A stretch of DNA of 64,000 nt, taken from contig JAEPQZ010000007.1 of assembly GCA_016758905.1 (NCBI GenBank), positions 430,036 through 494,035 of the forward strand. The letters run 5' to 3'. The translations under genes and the position numbers were made by a program. The notes beneath the pieces were generated by a model. The model made no database searches and was not told the origin of the DNA. It saw only the letters and a program-made list of their open reading frames with translations. The first letter of the stretch is position 1, and every line of letters begins with the position of its first letter. Shown here in pieces: positions 21,798 through 31,900 of this stretch. Source of the DNA: Umbelopsis isabellina. Its lineage: Eukaryota > Mucoromycota > Umbelopsidomycetes > Umbelopsidales > Umbelopsidaceae.

Positions 21798-22245
21798 TTA
21801 GTTCGATGAAGCGAAAAAGCACCAAATCCCAAGCAAGATATAAACTGCACACTATAAGCTCTGTACCTCCATTCTTTCCTTTTGTGTGAGAAACTGTCAG
21901 CAGTTCAACGCAATGGCTGGCTGGCTCGTCGAATTTGCCAGCCAGCCTGACTGTCCTAATAATTCCAGGTCATGTGATCTCACGCTTGTATTGGTTTTTT
22001 GAACAAGACTGTTGTATTACAACTTGACATATTGGTAAACGGGCAATGACTTGTTGAGTTAAAAACTTTGGCCAATACTCACATATAGCTATAGAAAAAT
22101 AATTCCATGGCTTACAAAAATCCTATTAACCAAGATACTGCAATCACAATTACAAAATATATTACATTTCTATCCTATCGGTAGATTGCTCATAAATTCC
22201 AATACTCTATATGCCATTCACTGGCATGGGGGGATGATGTATCTA
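21798..22245. other. Intergenic: Gtr2-like promoter and sirtuin 3' flank
   Basis: About 450 bp, AT-rich, holding the minus-strand upstream region of the GTPase gene and the 3' flank of the sirtuin gene. A GGCTGGCTGGC/GCCAGCCAGCC inverted repeat is present near 21917-21951 (described in the findings). No gene is visible. Confidence 0.5.
21916..21952. repeat. Short inverted repeat upstream of the Gtr2-like gene
   Basis: The sequence GGCTGGCTGGCTCG and, a few bases later, GCCAGCCAGCCTG form complementary arms around a loop of about ten bases. The arms are GC-rich in an AT-rich flank, about 120-150 bp upstream of the GTPase start. It could fold as a hairpin or be a paired factor site. Confidence 0.6.
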
Positions 22246-23380
22246 CTATATGCATACCTGCCTCATCACATTTTCCAAAACCACTGAACTGTTCAATTCT
22301 ATTTTCCAATCTATAATGTTATCAGATCTGGTTGGACCCATGTTCAACACACCGACGGGTTTGCCTAATTCTTTAGCTCGCTTTACCAAACGAAAAGCTG
22401 AAAATGTCGCCAAAGAGCTTCCAACAATTAACATGGCTTCACAGCTTTCAACCATACTGGCAGCCTTTTGCTTAACTTCGGTTTCGATATTCTCTCCAAA
22501 GAAAACAACCCGGGGCTTTACCAGTTGTTCTCCACAGTTTTGGCATGGAGGGATGTTGAATGTATCGAATGAGACAGTCGGTGGGAGTTCTACGTCGCCA
22601 TCTGGATTGGTTTTTGGTTCTTCCCCAGTAGCAACAATCTCCTGTTGATAAGTCTTCCATTCTTGATTAAGGTCGTCTAATCGCTGCTGATAAACATGTC
22701 GATCCTCTGTATGATGACATGACAAGCATGATACCTCATATAATGTTCCGTGCAGTTCAACCACTTTGTCTTTTGGTGTTCCAGCTTCATGATGAAGGTG
22801 GTCTACGTTTTGTGTAATAAGACCGCTAATATGACCGTCGTCCATCATGGATTGCAAAGCAAAATGCGTAATATTGGGCTTGGCTTTCAGCATTTGTGGC
22901 CAACCTAAATATCCGCGAGCCCAATAACGTTGTCTGAAGCTTGTGTTGGCCAGAAACTCTTGAAAGAATATTGGCCGTGTATGATTTTTCACATATCTCC
23001 CCTAATAACAGAAAGGATTTAACATCATAGCCATAGCCATAGTCCCATAATGTACATAAAAAATTGAGCTGACATTATCTGTAACTTACGGAAGGCGATC
23101 TATAATCCGGTATACCACTGTCAGTGGAAGCACCAGCACCGGTCATAACAAGCAACTTGCCATTGCTTTGTTCTATAAGTTCAGCAACGCGATCTACGGC
23201 GGTGCTTAGATCAATAATGGAATCACTGTCAGGACCTCTAGATTGCTCAGGAAAGGGAGCTGGAAAATCAGGCATGCGAACATTTGGAATGAGATTCGAT
23301 TTGAGAAAGGAATGTTTGTTGTAGTATCTGACTTGGGTCGCCACAAGCGGCCGACATGATAAGCTTGCCCTTGCTAGCAT
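22246..23380 (-). CDS. SIRT4-like (class II) mitochondrial sirtuin
   Basis: This NAD-dependent protein deacylase or ADP-ribosyltransferase has two exons (23380-23090 and 23001-22246) and 348 residues. The N-terminus (MLARASLSCRPLVATQVRYY) is rich in Arg and Ser and lacks acids, as in a mitochondrial presequence. Motifs are VMTGAGASTDSGIPDYRSP, TQNVDHLHHEAG with the catalytic His in VELHG, and two zinc Cys pairs (CLSC, CQNC). VKPRVVFFGENI, VGSSLATFSAFRLV and GVLNMGPTRSD are hallmarks of class II (SIRT4). The zinc module holds a Gln/Glu-rich insert of about 45 residues between Cys pairs, longer than usual. The start is the first Met before the presequence. Confidence 0.92.
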
Positions 23381-23718
23381 ATGAGTGAACCTTCCCAGCT
23401 GACGGAGAAATAATTGGCCGAAGGAAGAGAAAGAGGTGATATTTGCAACCAGCCAATCAAAATCAAGGACGGTTGCGCGATCATTCTCAAAGACGAGTGG
23501 ATGAAGAAGGCCATCTCACCCAGCTTAAATAAAATAAAAGACGCAACGGCGGCAGTTTCTCTCTCTCCTTCTTCCTCCACCTTCATAATGACCTACACTT
23601 CATCCAGTTGATGCACGATTATATTTTACTGGGGGAATATTGGATATTTATTACACAAAAACATATCACAAACATGTGCAGCTTAGTCCATGGATGGACG
23701 ACAGCACCAGCTATCTAC
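23381..23718. other. Intergenic: sirtuin upstream region and CDO 3' flank
   Basis: About 340 bp. It contains a CT-rich run (about 23560-23582) upstream of the sirtuin and the 3' flank of the cysteine dioxygenase gene. Short open frames on both strands lack support. Confidence 0.45.
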
Positions 23719-24692
23719 TTAAATGGAACGTCGGCCTCCCACGCTGTAAAACGAACACTTGCCACTGCTACGTGACCGACCAGTCTGTTCTTCAAAAGTT
23801 TTACAAGTTTCATAGGGAGGTGTATACAGATGGAGCGACACAGCACCAGTCTGCGCACTAGGGTTGGCAATACGATGAAGACCTATTTTATCTATCGGCA
23901 ATAACGAATTAGCAACGATTATGGATGGATGGCCATCAAAATATTACACAACTGTACCATGAACATAGGTGACTTGGTCAGCTCCGTAAATTCTCTCACG
24001 CTGCTTAGTAAGACATACACCAGTCTTGGGACAGCAAGCATGCTTATCGACAGCAGCAGCATCCGTAATATCAGCAGCAGCGTCAGCATTATCATCCTGA
24101 TCAGTCTTGTCGGGCCAGTCATATAGCGACTCTTTTAGTTCGCCATCTAGTATTTTCATTACGCAATGGGAACCAGAATGGTCGTGAATTGGACTAAATT
24201 TGGAACATTGGGAGTCAGATGACAAAAAGTCTTGTAAGACATTCTGCATCCACTAGGACAAGCAAGCTTACCTTTGTTGGCCCTTGCTCCAGGCAAGAAT
24301 CATCAGATTGAACTGTACAAAAAGGAAGCGTTAGGCAACCAGCTATACGACGAGCATATAATTTTATTTGCATTCTATCGTTAGATAAGACGGTTATTTA
24401 CCTTTCCGTTGCCATCATCGACAAGGTTACGAGTGTAAGCTCTTGAATGATCGAACATGGCATACTGAGACCAATCTTCAGCATTGGAACTGTATTGTTC
24501 CATCAACTTTATAATGTCATTAGCATTTATGTGCTCAGAATCGAGACCGCCATCAGGGCCAAGGATATCATGGATACCACCAATCAGTTCCTGGAGATTC
24601 TTAGGAGCATCATGAGGTTCTTCATCAGCAATGGTCTGTGGCGCATTGCTCATGAGTTCAAGGAAACGTTGAGGTTCTTGTGGTGGAGCCAT
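23719..24692 (-). CDS. Cysteine dioxygenase
   Basis: This cupin enzyme oxidises cysteine to cysteine sulfinate with a non-haem iron. Four exons (24692-24402, 24312-24272, 24193-23958, 23891-23719) give 246 residues, against about 200 in mammals. The core reads [19 protein letters not shown], with the two iron His residues in IHDH and the crosslinking Cys in GSHCVMK. The third His is in IGLHRIAN and the partner Tyr in [13 protein letters not shown]. The junction placing Ser before PIHDH spans an intron. Between the DW strand (SLYDWPDKT) and GVCLTKQRE there is an Asp/Ala-rich loop of about 25 residues not found in animal enzymes. All catalytic positions are present, so activity is expected. Confidence 0.93.
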
Positions 24693-25875
24693 TATTTTTC
24701 AAGGCGATAGTTTCTTTGGTTTGGTATGAAAGAATGTTAAAAGCGTCAATTTCGTCGGTGTTACAGCCGTCATTTTATTGGTGTGTTTTTTTAATCTCAC
24801 CTGACCACAATTACACTCCCTGGCGGTAGTGCTAATTTGTATACAAAGGTAACGGGCCTCGTATCCTTTACATTGTATAGTATACCACATCGCTACAAAG
24901 AAGTTGCCGCAATAGACATCCTCCACATTCGAAACTGGCAACCACTTGTGCAGCATAGTAATGTTTCCTCAACAGCAGATCAGCCTGTGGTCTGAAATAT
25001 AGAATGCAACTAGGATAAGAGGACGGATAGTTTTCGCCGGGTTCATCAGCCTCGCTGGGTTAGTTCAACACTTTTCATACGTGTGCGTCATTTGCTTCAG
25101 AAGTTTAGTGAGAGTTGGTGGCGTTGTCGTCAAACGAACGAGCAGTTGCTATGGTCTTCTGGCTGTTTATACATCAAAATTGAAATTCCAAAATACACCA
25201 GTATGCTGATCACATGATGGTTAGGGCAGGCAACCACACTAGATATTTGGCCAAGTGATAGTGCAACTGTCTGATTTTGCAGCTAATCTCTTAGTTCGTT
25301 TTGGGGGGTTGCAGCTGCAAAAGTTTTGTGGTGATGGGTCCCACGCCCCTCGGCCCCAATAGCGAAATGTTTATCCGGCGTGATATATCATGTTTGAAGG
25401 TTTGTTACAAAAATTTTCTCGCAAATACCGTGGACACACAGGTAGAGGTTATTACTTTTCTAACTATAGAAAATCATCGCAAAACGAAATAAAGCCGGGT
25501 GTATATATTTAAGCCGTGAACACTGTGGAGACTGTAGAGATTGTAAAGGCTGTAAAGGCCGTAAAGACTGTAAAGACTGTAAAGACTGTAAAGACTGTAA
25601 AGACTGTAAAGGCTGTAAAGGCCGTAAACACTGTAAAGACTGTAAAGACTGTAAAAGTCTCTCGAGACTTCAGTGACAACCGAGGCATCTATGGAATCAT
25701 CTGATATGATTCATTAAAGCAACAAGCATACAATTGATAAATAAAGCACCGCCACCACGCGACATACCATTAACAGCTGTGCGTTTAAGTTAGCAAATTG
25801 TAATTTATTGTTATAGTTAAAGAAAACAAAATACTTTCAAGGGATGAGATTGAACTTTCAACACGAGTACATAAA
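24693..25875. other. Intergenic, about 1.2 kb, with a minisatellite
   Basis: It holds the CDO promoter (minus strand), a 9-bp minisatellite at 25519-25655 and the 3' flank of the GATA-like gene. Open frames of 60-85 codons exist but none has family resemblance or splice support. Confidence 0.5.
25519..25655 (+). repeat. 9-bp minisatellite (consensus GTAAAGACT)
   Basis: About fifteen consecutive 9-bp units of consensus GTAAAGACT are present, with variants GTAAAGGCT, GTAAAGGCC, GTAAACACT and, at the left edge, GTGGAGACT and GTAGAGATT. The pair GTAAAGGCT-GTAAAGGCC occurs twice, giving a higher-order period. Because 9 is a multiple of 3 the plus strand is open and reads Val-Lys-Thr/Ala repeats, but there is no ATG and no sign of a gene. 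Confidence 0.9.
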
Positions 25876-26937
25876 CTATAGTTGGTTTGAAACGTCTGAT
25901 TGAGAAGGTGATGATGTTAGACTGGAAAACAACAATCCTCCCGTACTCTGATAAGAGGGGTAATCGACGGTGCGCTGGCTTGACACTGCATCAGACCAGA
26001 TATGAGGCAGCGACATACGTTTGGTGTGGCCAATACCGAAACGAATGACACAAGCATTACCTAGATATTCAAAGGAAGTGAGCTATTGGTTAAACATTGG
26101 GATTATTACAAGATTGCATCCACTTACAATAACATTTCCTGTCGAGTTTTCTCCACAAGGACGCGAAAGTTGTTCCACAAACTGCACAACCGCCTTGTGC
26201 TTCGGCAGTGTTGTGACGCACAATTTTGGTAGATCCGTCAGGGTGTAGACAGATCTTGCGGTGAGTGTGATGAAGTTTCTCACTGGAAAGGGAAATGCGG
26301 TCATTCAATGATAGGATGACCTTCAAGCTTCGAAACCGAAAAAAGAAACTCACTAAAGTCCACAAGCATTGCATAACAGGTTTTTGCCTTCCGAGCATCG
26401 TCTCCAGGATGGTGTCTCCGTAGTGAAACAATTTGAGCAAAATTTGATAGGAGACAATCGTATCATATCATCTTGAACTAATGCATTGTCTATCAAATAT
26501 TGTTTGTTGGTTGGTTGGGCTTCTTCTGGGCTGAGCATTTCTTGATAATAACCAGTTGGATAATCCAGTCCACTGGCAGATGGGGTTTGCGAATGAGCAG
26601 TGTTAGGTCCCAACATCATCCCTATATCATATATCGCATCCGATATAGAATGCATTGACGAACTATACAAGGAAGACGTGCCCATATGTTGAACAACTTG
26701 AGGTAGCCTGCTGGAACTCGAAGTTTTGGATAGTCTGGTGCCTGCCACGTTATCACAAGTCTGGCCAGGCTGAAATGGTTCCAAAGGTTTAATGTTTGCA
26801 ACTTGCTTATGCTTTGAATCAACGGGCACGTCTTCTACGATTGGATCTGCACTTATGGCGGCATGAGTAAAGTTCATATAAGTATAATCAATGAAGCGCA
26901 TCTGGCCATTTGCATCATGATTTTTGTCTGTCGACAT
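25876..26937 (-). CDS. GATA-like transcription factor with two zinc fingers
   Basis: Three exons (26937-26354, 26282-26128, 26060-25876) encode 307 residues. The first 165 residues are Ser/Gln/Pro-rich and probably disordered. Finger 1 is CSNC-X18-CNAC (with TETPSWRRCSEGKNLLCNAC) and runs into GLYEKLHHTHR across the first intron, the typical GATA layout. Finger 2 starts CAVCGTTFASLWRKLDRKCY and closes with CNAC across the second intron. Its spacing is X16, shorter than the X17-18 of ordinary GATA fingers. The segment between the fingers (KICLHPDGSTKIVRHN) is basic. Two-finger GATA proteins in fungi include iron and nitrogen regulators, but nothing here settles the role. The start is the first ATG; upstream Met-like frames use TTG. 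Confidence 0.85.
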
Positions 26938-27049
26938 GTTGCTTTTCAGTGTTTGAGAAGACAAGAGCAGAAAGCTAAAAGAGTAAGAAAACTAGATCCG
27001 TGACAATACTCGCAAAAAAGGGCGGTGGGCTGATAGTATGGGCATACGA

Positions 27050-27060
27050 TATATAAAAAG
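27050..27060 (+). promoter_or_regulatory. TATA box upstream of the 46-residue gene
   Basis: TATATAAAAAG lies 70-80 bp upstream of the ATG at 27130. It is the strongest TATA match in this interval and is oriented towards the small gene, supporting transcription of it. Confidence 0.5.
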
Positions 27061-27129
27061 GATAATGCTACAGCTGTCGCCAATTTATTCTAAGTTAGTG
27101 ATACTACTGAAAGCTTGGTTGTTTGCCAC

Positions 27130-27322
27130 ATGTACGATGAGGCGTCATTTGTTATTGATATCGCCAGCAAGTATCAGGCAATGGCCAAAAATACATTGTA
27201 AGTACTAAACCATTAATAGTTCCCATTCTTTTGCAAAGGTGACTCACAGCCAAACTGAGAGGCAACCAAGTGATGAAATGATACATCTAGTGAAAAAGCC
27301 CACTCATTTCATCAAGGAGTAG
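27130..27322 (+). CDS. Putative small two-exon gene, 46 residues
   Basis: Exon 1 (27130-27197) ends at a consensus donor GTAAGT, and exon 2 (27250-27322) follows an acceptor CAG after an intron of 52 bp. The join keeps the frame and runs to a TAG. The product starts MYDEASFVIDIASKYQAMAK and ends HLVKKPTHFIKE; it is soluble, slightly charged and has no cysteines or signal peptide. Without splicing the frame closes at once after the donor. Evidence for a gene is the TATA box at the right distance, clean splice sites and protein-like composition. I know no family for it. A nearer AG at 27233 would give a stop, so the second AG is preferred. Confidence 0.45.
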
Positions 27323-27475
27323 TGATTGTTGCGATGCTTTCTACATGTGCCAGTTACCGACAATTGAGGTGACGCAAATGAGATGAGTAAACATAAAGAT
27401 TGTATTGTACATTATTGTATATATATAAAGAAATGGTTTTCTATATGAACAGATGACATGAGTATAACATGCGGC

Positions 27476-27853
27476 TTAAGATTCCTTGGTTGTTGCTTCA
27501 TTCTCTATTGGTGGGCTGCTTAAATGCTTAGCTAGTTGCTGTGTACGAAGATCCAGTAACTGTTTCTCCTGTTCCAAGATCGCTTCTTGTTCCTGCTTCG
27601 TATACTGTATTCCAGGAAGTTCAGAAAGGACTTGTTGAGCATGATCAAACTTTTCCCACAGCTCTGATACTGCTCGGCCGATACCAACTTGGTCGTTGCC
27701 GTTTTGCATTAGTTCCACAATGTTGAGGAAAGATGGTAAAAATACAAAATCATTTTTGTTGAACGCCACAGATGAAGTATCTTCTACTATCGGTGCAGCA
27801 GTAGCCTCCGTTTCCGTCATAGGAAGCGAATCCACTATGAGATCTTCAAACAT
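27476..27853 (-). CDS. MED9: Mediator complex subunit 9
   Basis: Med9 (Cse2 in yeast) sits in the middle module of Mediator, bridging activators and RNA polymerase II. The gene is a single exon of 125 residues from the ATG at 27853. The acidic N-terminus of about 35 residues is followed by the Med9 fold: DFVFLPSFLNIVELMQNG, then a helix of SELWEKFDHAQQVLSELPGI, which carries the family motif LPGI(x)(Y/L)(S/T)xEQ, then a Glu/Gln/Leu coiled coil. Length agrees with fungal Med9. It is divergent from the prefoldin 5 gene across 149 bp. Confidence 0.85.
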   Translation of the reverse strand: MFEDLIVDSLPMTETEATAAPIVEDTSSVAFNKNDFVFLPSFLNIVELMQNGNDQVGIGRAVSELWEKFDHAQQVLSELPGIQYTKQEQEAILEQEKQLLDLRTQQLAKHLSSPPIENEATTKES

Positions 27854-28002
27854 TTCGATATCAAGTTAAACGCGACCTACTCATATGGCGAAAGTTAACT
27901 TCCTGGACTTCAACATCGAAAGAGTCACGTGCAGGGATTGATTTTGAAAAATCACCTCCACAGCAAAGGGTGGCAGGGCACCGTACCGCTTTAATAACCC
28001 AG
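27854..28002. promoter_or_regulatory. Divergent promoter between MED9 and prefoldin 5
   Basis: Start codons at 27853 (minus) and 28003 (plus) face apart across 149 bp, so the two genes share this regulatory segment. It contains CACGTG at about 27928-27933, an E-box-type palindrome. No TATA box is seen, as expected for housekeeping genes. Confidence 0.55.
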
Positions 28003-28757
28003 ATGGCGACTACAGAACAAGGTCAGCAGATCGATCTCGGGGATCTGGATCTTCCACAACTCCAGCAGATAAAGCAACAGTTTGAGGAGGTGAGTTACCG
28101 CCGAAATCGTCCAACTCGACCATTGACTCGAGCAGGGGTTAAGCGGTTGACGATCTGATTTCATCGCGTTTTCAAGCTTTCGTCTTGATGAGCACACCTG
28201 TAGAAGAAAACCTGTTAACATACCTTTGCTTTTAGGAACTTTCTCACTTGACCCAATCCTATAGCCAACTTCGAGGTGCCCAAGCACGATTCAACGACTG
28301 CAGAGATAGTGTTGAGTCCCTCAAAGGCGAAAAGGCAGACGACAAGACCATTCTAGTGCCTTTGACCTCGTCATTATACGTCCCTGGCAAGATCTCAAAT
28401 GTAGAAACTGTTATTGTGGATGTCGGAACTGGTTATTATGTTGAAAAGGTACGCTTCATCAACAGTGTCATATACATCATTTGACACTTTCTGATTTTGT
28501 GCCGCTAGTCTCTCGCAGATGCTGCCAAATTCTACAAGGATAAAATAGAGTATATCAAGGGCAGTGCAGCAAAGCTTCAGGAGACTATTACTAGCAAGCA
28601 GAGCAATGTTAGAGGTACTGTTCGGGATTTTATTGCGTGTGATGATCTTTGGTATCATTTTAACTTAATGCACCTCCTTAATTTTATTTTTTGGGAAATA
28701 GCTCTTGTTAACGTGATGCAAGACAAGATCCAAGCACAACCCGCCGGTTCAGCATAG
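28003..28757 (+). CDS. PFD5: Prefoldin subunit 5
   Basis: This alpha-class prefoldin subunit (Gim5, MM-1 in mammals) has four exons (28003-28089, 28236-28448, 28509-28614, 28702-28757) and 153 residues, matching human (154). The first helix reads QQIDLGDLDLPQLQQIKQQ, the beta hairpins include ILVPLTSSLYVPGKI and VIVDVGTGYYVEK, and the last helix is AAKFYKDKIEYIKG. The G-T-G-Y-Y/F-V-E-K motif is diagnostic for the alpha class. The last exon is tiny. Two AATAAA signals follow at 28792 and 28813. Confidence 0.95.
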
Positions 28758-28791
28758 TTTGCCTTCATGTAATATAGGCCTTTCAGTTCAT

Positions 28792-28818
28792 AATAAAAAC
28801 ATACTTACAGAGAATAAA
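28792..28818 (+). terminator. Two poly(A) signals after prefoldin 5
   Basis: AATAAA occurs at 28792-28797 and again at 28813-28818, 35-60 bp past the stop codon. Confidence 0.5.
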
Positions 28819-28991
28819 ATGTTTATACAGGTGTAGAATACAAATGTCCATTGTTCGCACATGTTTAAGCCCTGTGTAACAATTCATATTGAATTTTCTA
28901 TCCTCGGCTACTCCATTCCACATCACCTGTTTGCCATTTCTTTATTGAAGGAAGCTAAATTCTTTACAAATCACCTCATTCTCCTCCTAGA

Positions 28992-31900
28992 ATGGACATC
29001 TTTGGACTGAGTGGGAGGTCCAAAAGCGCTCGTCAAAAGCGTACGTCCCCCGTTACTGCAGACCTCCCGTCCATCCCATCCAGTGCCATCTCGGCCGATC
29101 CCTCTAAATCAGCCTTACCAGGATCGAAATCCACCTCTCGCCTAGGCAGTAACTACAGCAATTCGGGCACATTCCACTCGTTTCACTCAGATGAGAACTT
29201 TTCTGGTACTTGTCACTGTTTACTTGCCGGTGTGCACTTGAACAACTATATGAAACACATATGCTAACGTTTATTATAACTAATATAGAACCGACAACCC
29301 AGGCTGATTCGTCTTCTTGGCGAAGTTCTTACTCCTCCAACACCTATTCCAACCCGAGTAGTGCAGATAGCGAGCTGACTTCAGAGCGAGAGGTTGATGT
29401 TATGTTTGAAAAGATGTTAACTCGCAGAGGAATTCATGATCCGTCTACTAGAGCCACTATGACAGCCTTTTCCATTGATAAAAAACGTCTCATGCTTTCT
29501 CAAGATGTACATGCAGCTTCATCTCCAGCTCCTACACCCGTCACAGCTCCCAACAGCTTGCAGCCTTCGAAACGAAGTAGAAGCATACCAACTGATTTAA
29601 AGGAAGTTGATCGAGGATCTCCCGATTACTACATCTTAAAGTTCAAAGAACCGGATATGAAGAATGTCAATCCTCGCTTAATAGCACATTTGGCTGTCAG
29701 TTTGCGTACTATGCCTCTGAGGTAAGTAAACATTTAGACGAATCAACTTGTGTCGGGCAATTTAATATACTGATTTTTCCTTCGTGGCTTTAGCTGGGTG
29801 CGCCAATTTATCGATTCCCGTGGACTTCAAGCTATGACTGATGCCCTTGGTATCATCAATAGAAAAGCTCACAAGTAAGTCAACATGCAAAGAGGAACGT
29901 TTCATCGAACACGTTACTCAACAGATTTAAAAAAAAAAAAAAAAAGGACTGATGCCGAACTGCAAATGGAGACCGAGATTCTTAAATGCTTTAAATCACT
30001 TTTGAACAATCGAGTATGCTTTTGCTTTTTAATTTCAAAATTACCCGTCAAACAAATTAAACTAACAGACCTTTCTGACAGTGGGGAGCTCGGGATGTCA
30101 TCACGAATCCACAATGCATATTTAATGCTATATTTTCTATTGTTTCATCTTCTATGGTCACTCGCAAACTAGTATGCGAAGTCATGGCATTTTTGTGTTA
30201 CTGCGAAGTGCCCACTGGCCAAGATCTAGTATTACGAGCCATGGACCAGGTGCGAGAAGCTCGAAAGGAGATGGGTCGGTTTGATGCCTGGCTTAATATT
30301 TGGGAAGCTACATTGGATGGTCGTGGACGGCTCGGAAGTATGGTGGGAGCCAGTGGTGAATTCAAGAAAAATGGCATACAATCAGCACCTGATGGTCAAT
30401 TGTCTGATTACGCTGTAGGTATTCTGCACATTCAAAATCTTGAAAGATCATATTATACTAAAATCAAGAATTTTAGCTGTCCAACATGATGCTGGTGAAC
30501 GCTATTATACAAGTAGTCGATGATCTCGAGCTTCGCATTCATGTCCGCAATCAGCTCAATGTTTGTGGCCTGCAGCGAATTATCGAAAAAATCAAGACAT
30601 TCAGCAACGACCATATTCATCGACATATACAAGGATATAAGTCTTTGGCGGAGTCAGACACTGATGACATGATGGAAATATACAATGATCAGGTCTTGAA
30701 TGATCTGACAGATCCGCGCGACGTATTTGAGTGCATCTTGGCTAGTGTAGAAGGCACTCGTGGTTATGAATTTTTTCTGTCAGCATTACAGCATCTGTTG
30801 TTTGTTAAAGATGAAGGCGAAGTCAGGTAAGTCGATCATTTTCTGTCCAATCTTTTGAAAGCCCTATAAGATGTTTACATTCTATCGTTCACTAGGACTC
30901 GCTACTACCAAGTCTTGGATAGCTTCGTGAGCCAGATAGTCTTAGATAACAAAGGGTTATCGGAGGACTTCACATCAAGCTATGGAATGTCTGTTAGATA
31001 TTTGATTGATAAATTTGCTGAACAAGATCAGCTCAGTACCGCTCTAGAAGAAGTCAGGGAAACTCGGCAACTATACGAACAGACCTTGGAAGCAAAAAAT
31101 GCTTTAGAGAGGGATATAAATGAAAGAGGAGGTAAGCTAAATTGTGTCCTATCTCAACTGTTTAATTTGCAAATGCTGATCTTGCTTTTGCTAGATGGTA
31201 TGGTTAGTAAGCTCAAGGAAAAGGCGGCGTCTTTGGAAGATCTACTTCGTATATCTCGGCATACCATTGCAACTTTGCAGGACAAATTGCAAGATTTACA
31301 GAGAAGCTACGAGCAAAATTTGGCAGCTATGGAACAGAAGCTGAAAGATGTTGCCAATGCCAAAATGTCAACCGACTTTCTAGTTGACATTGTAAATCAA
31401 AGCGATGCGTGCACGGCCGAGAAGAAAGAAACGCTTTTACGAGCATATGAGAGGATAGAAGCTCAAGAACGTTTGGAAGGTGTAAGCAAGCGCACCAAAA
31501 ACAGCATCTTAACGCCGTTACCGTTGAACATTCCTGATGATGCTCCGCTAGCTACTGGTCTTTCGGCATCCTTCAAAGCTGAATTGGCCCAACAGTTTGG
31601 ATCTAGTAATCGATTGAGCGGATTCATTGTTCCTGGAACTGCGCCAAAGTTACGAGCCTCTAGAAGAGCACCAATCATGTTTGACAAGCTAGATGCCATA
31701 AAAGAAGCCGAATCCAGGCGTTCGTCTAATGGAAGCACTAAGCGCATTAGCACTGGTGAATCTTCCACAGACGATGATTATGAAGAAATTTCAAGTGGAT
31801 TGGCTGCTGCTTTGAAAGCAAGGATGCTCAAACTGAGTGCAAAGTATGCTGAACGAGGAGCGGACTCAGATGCTTCTGATAGGTTTTCTATGGAAGAACA

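Noticed and set aside
25516-25704. Val-Lys-Thr repeat open frame; also resemblance to a CRISPR array
   Set aside because: There is no ATG, the frame is an effect of the 9-bp period, and there are no unique spacers between units.
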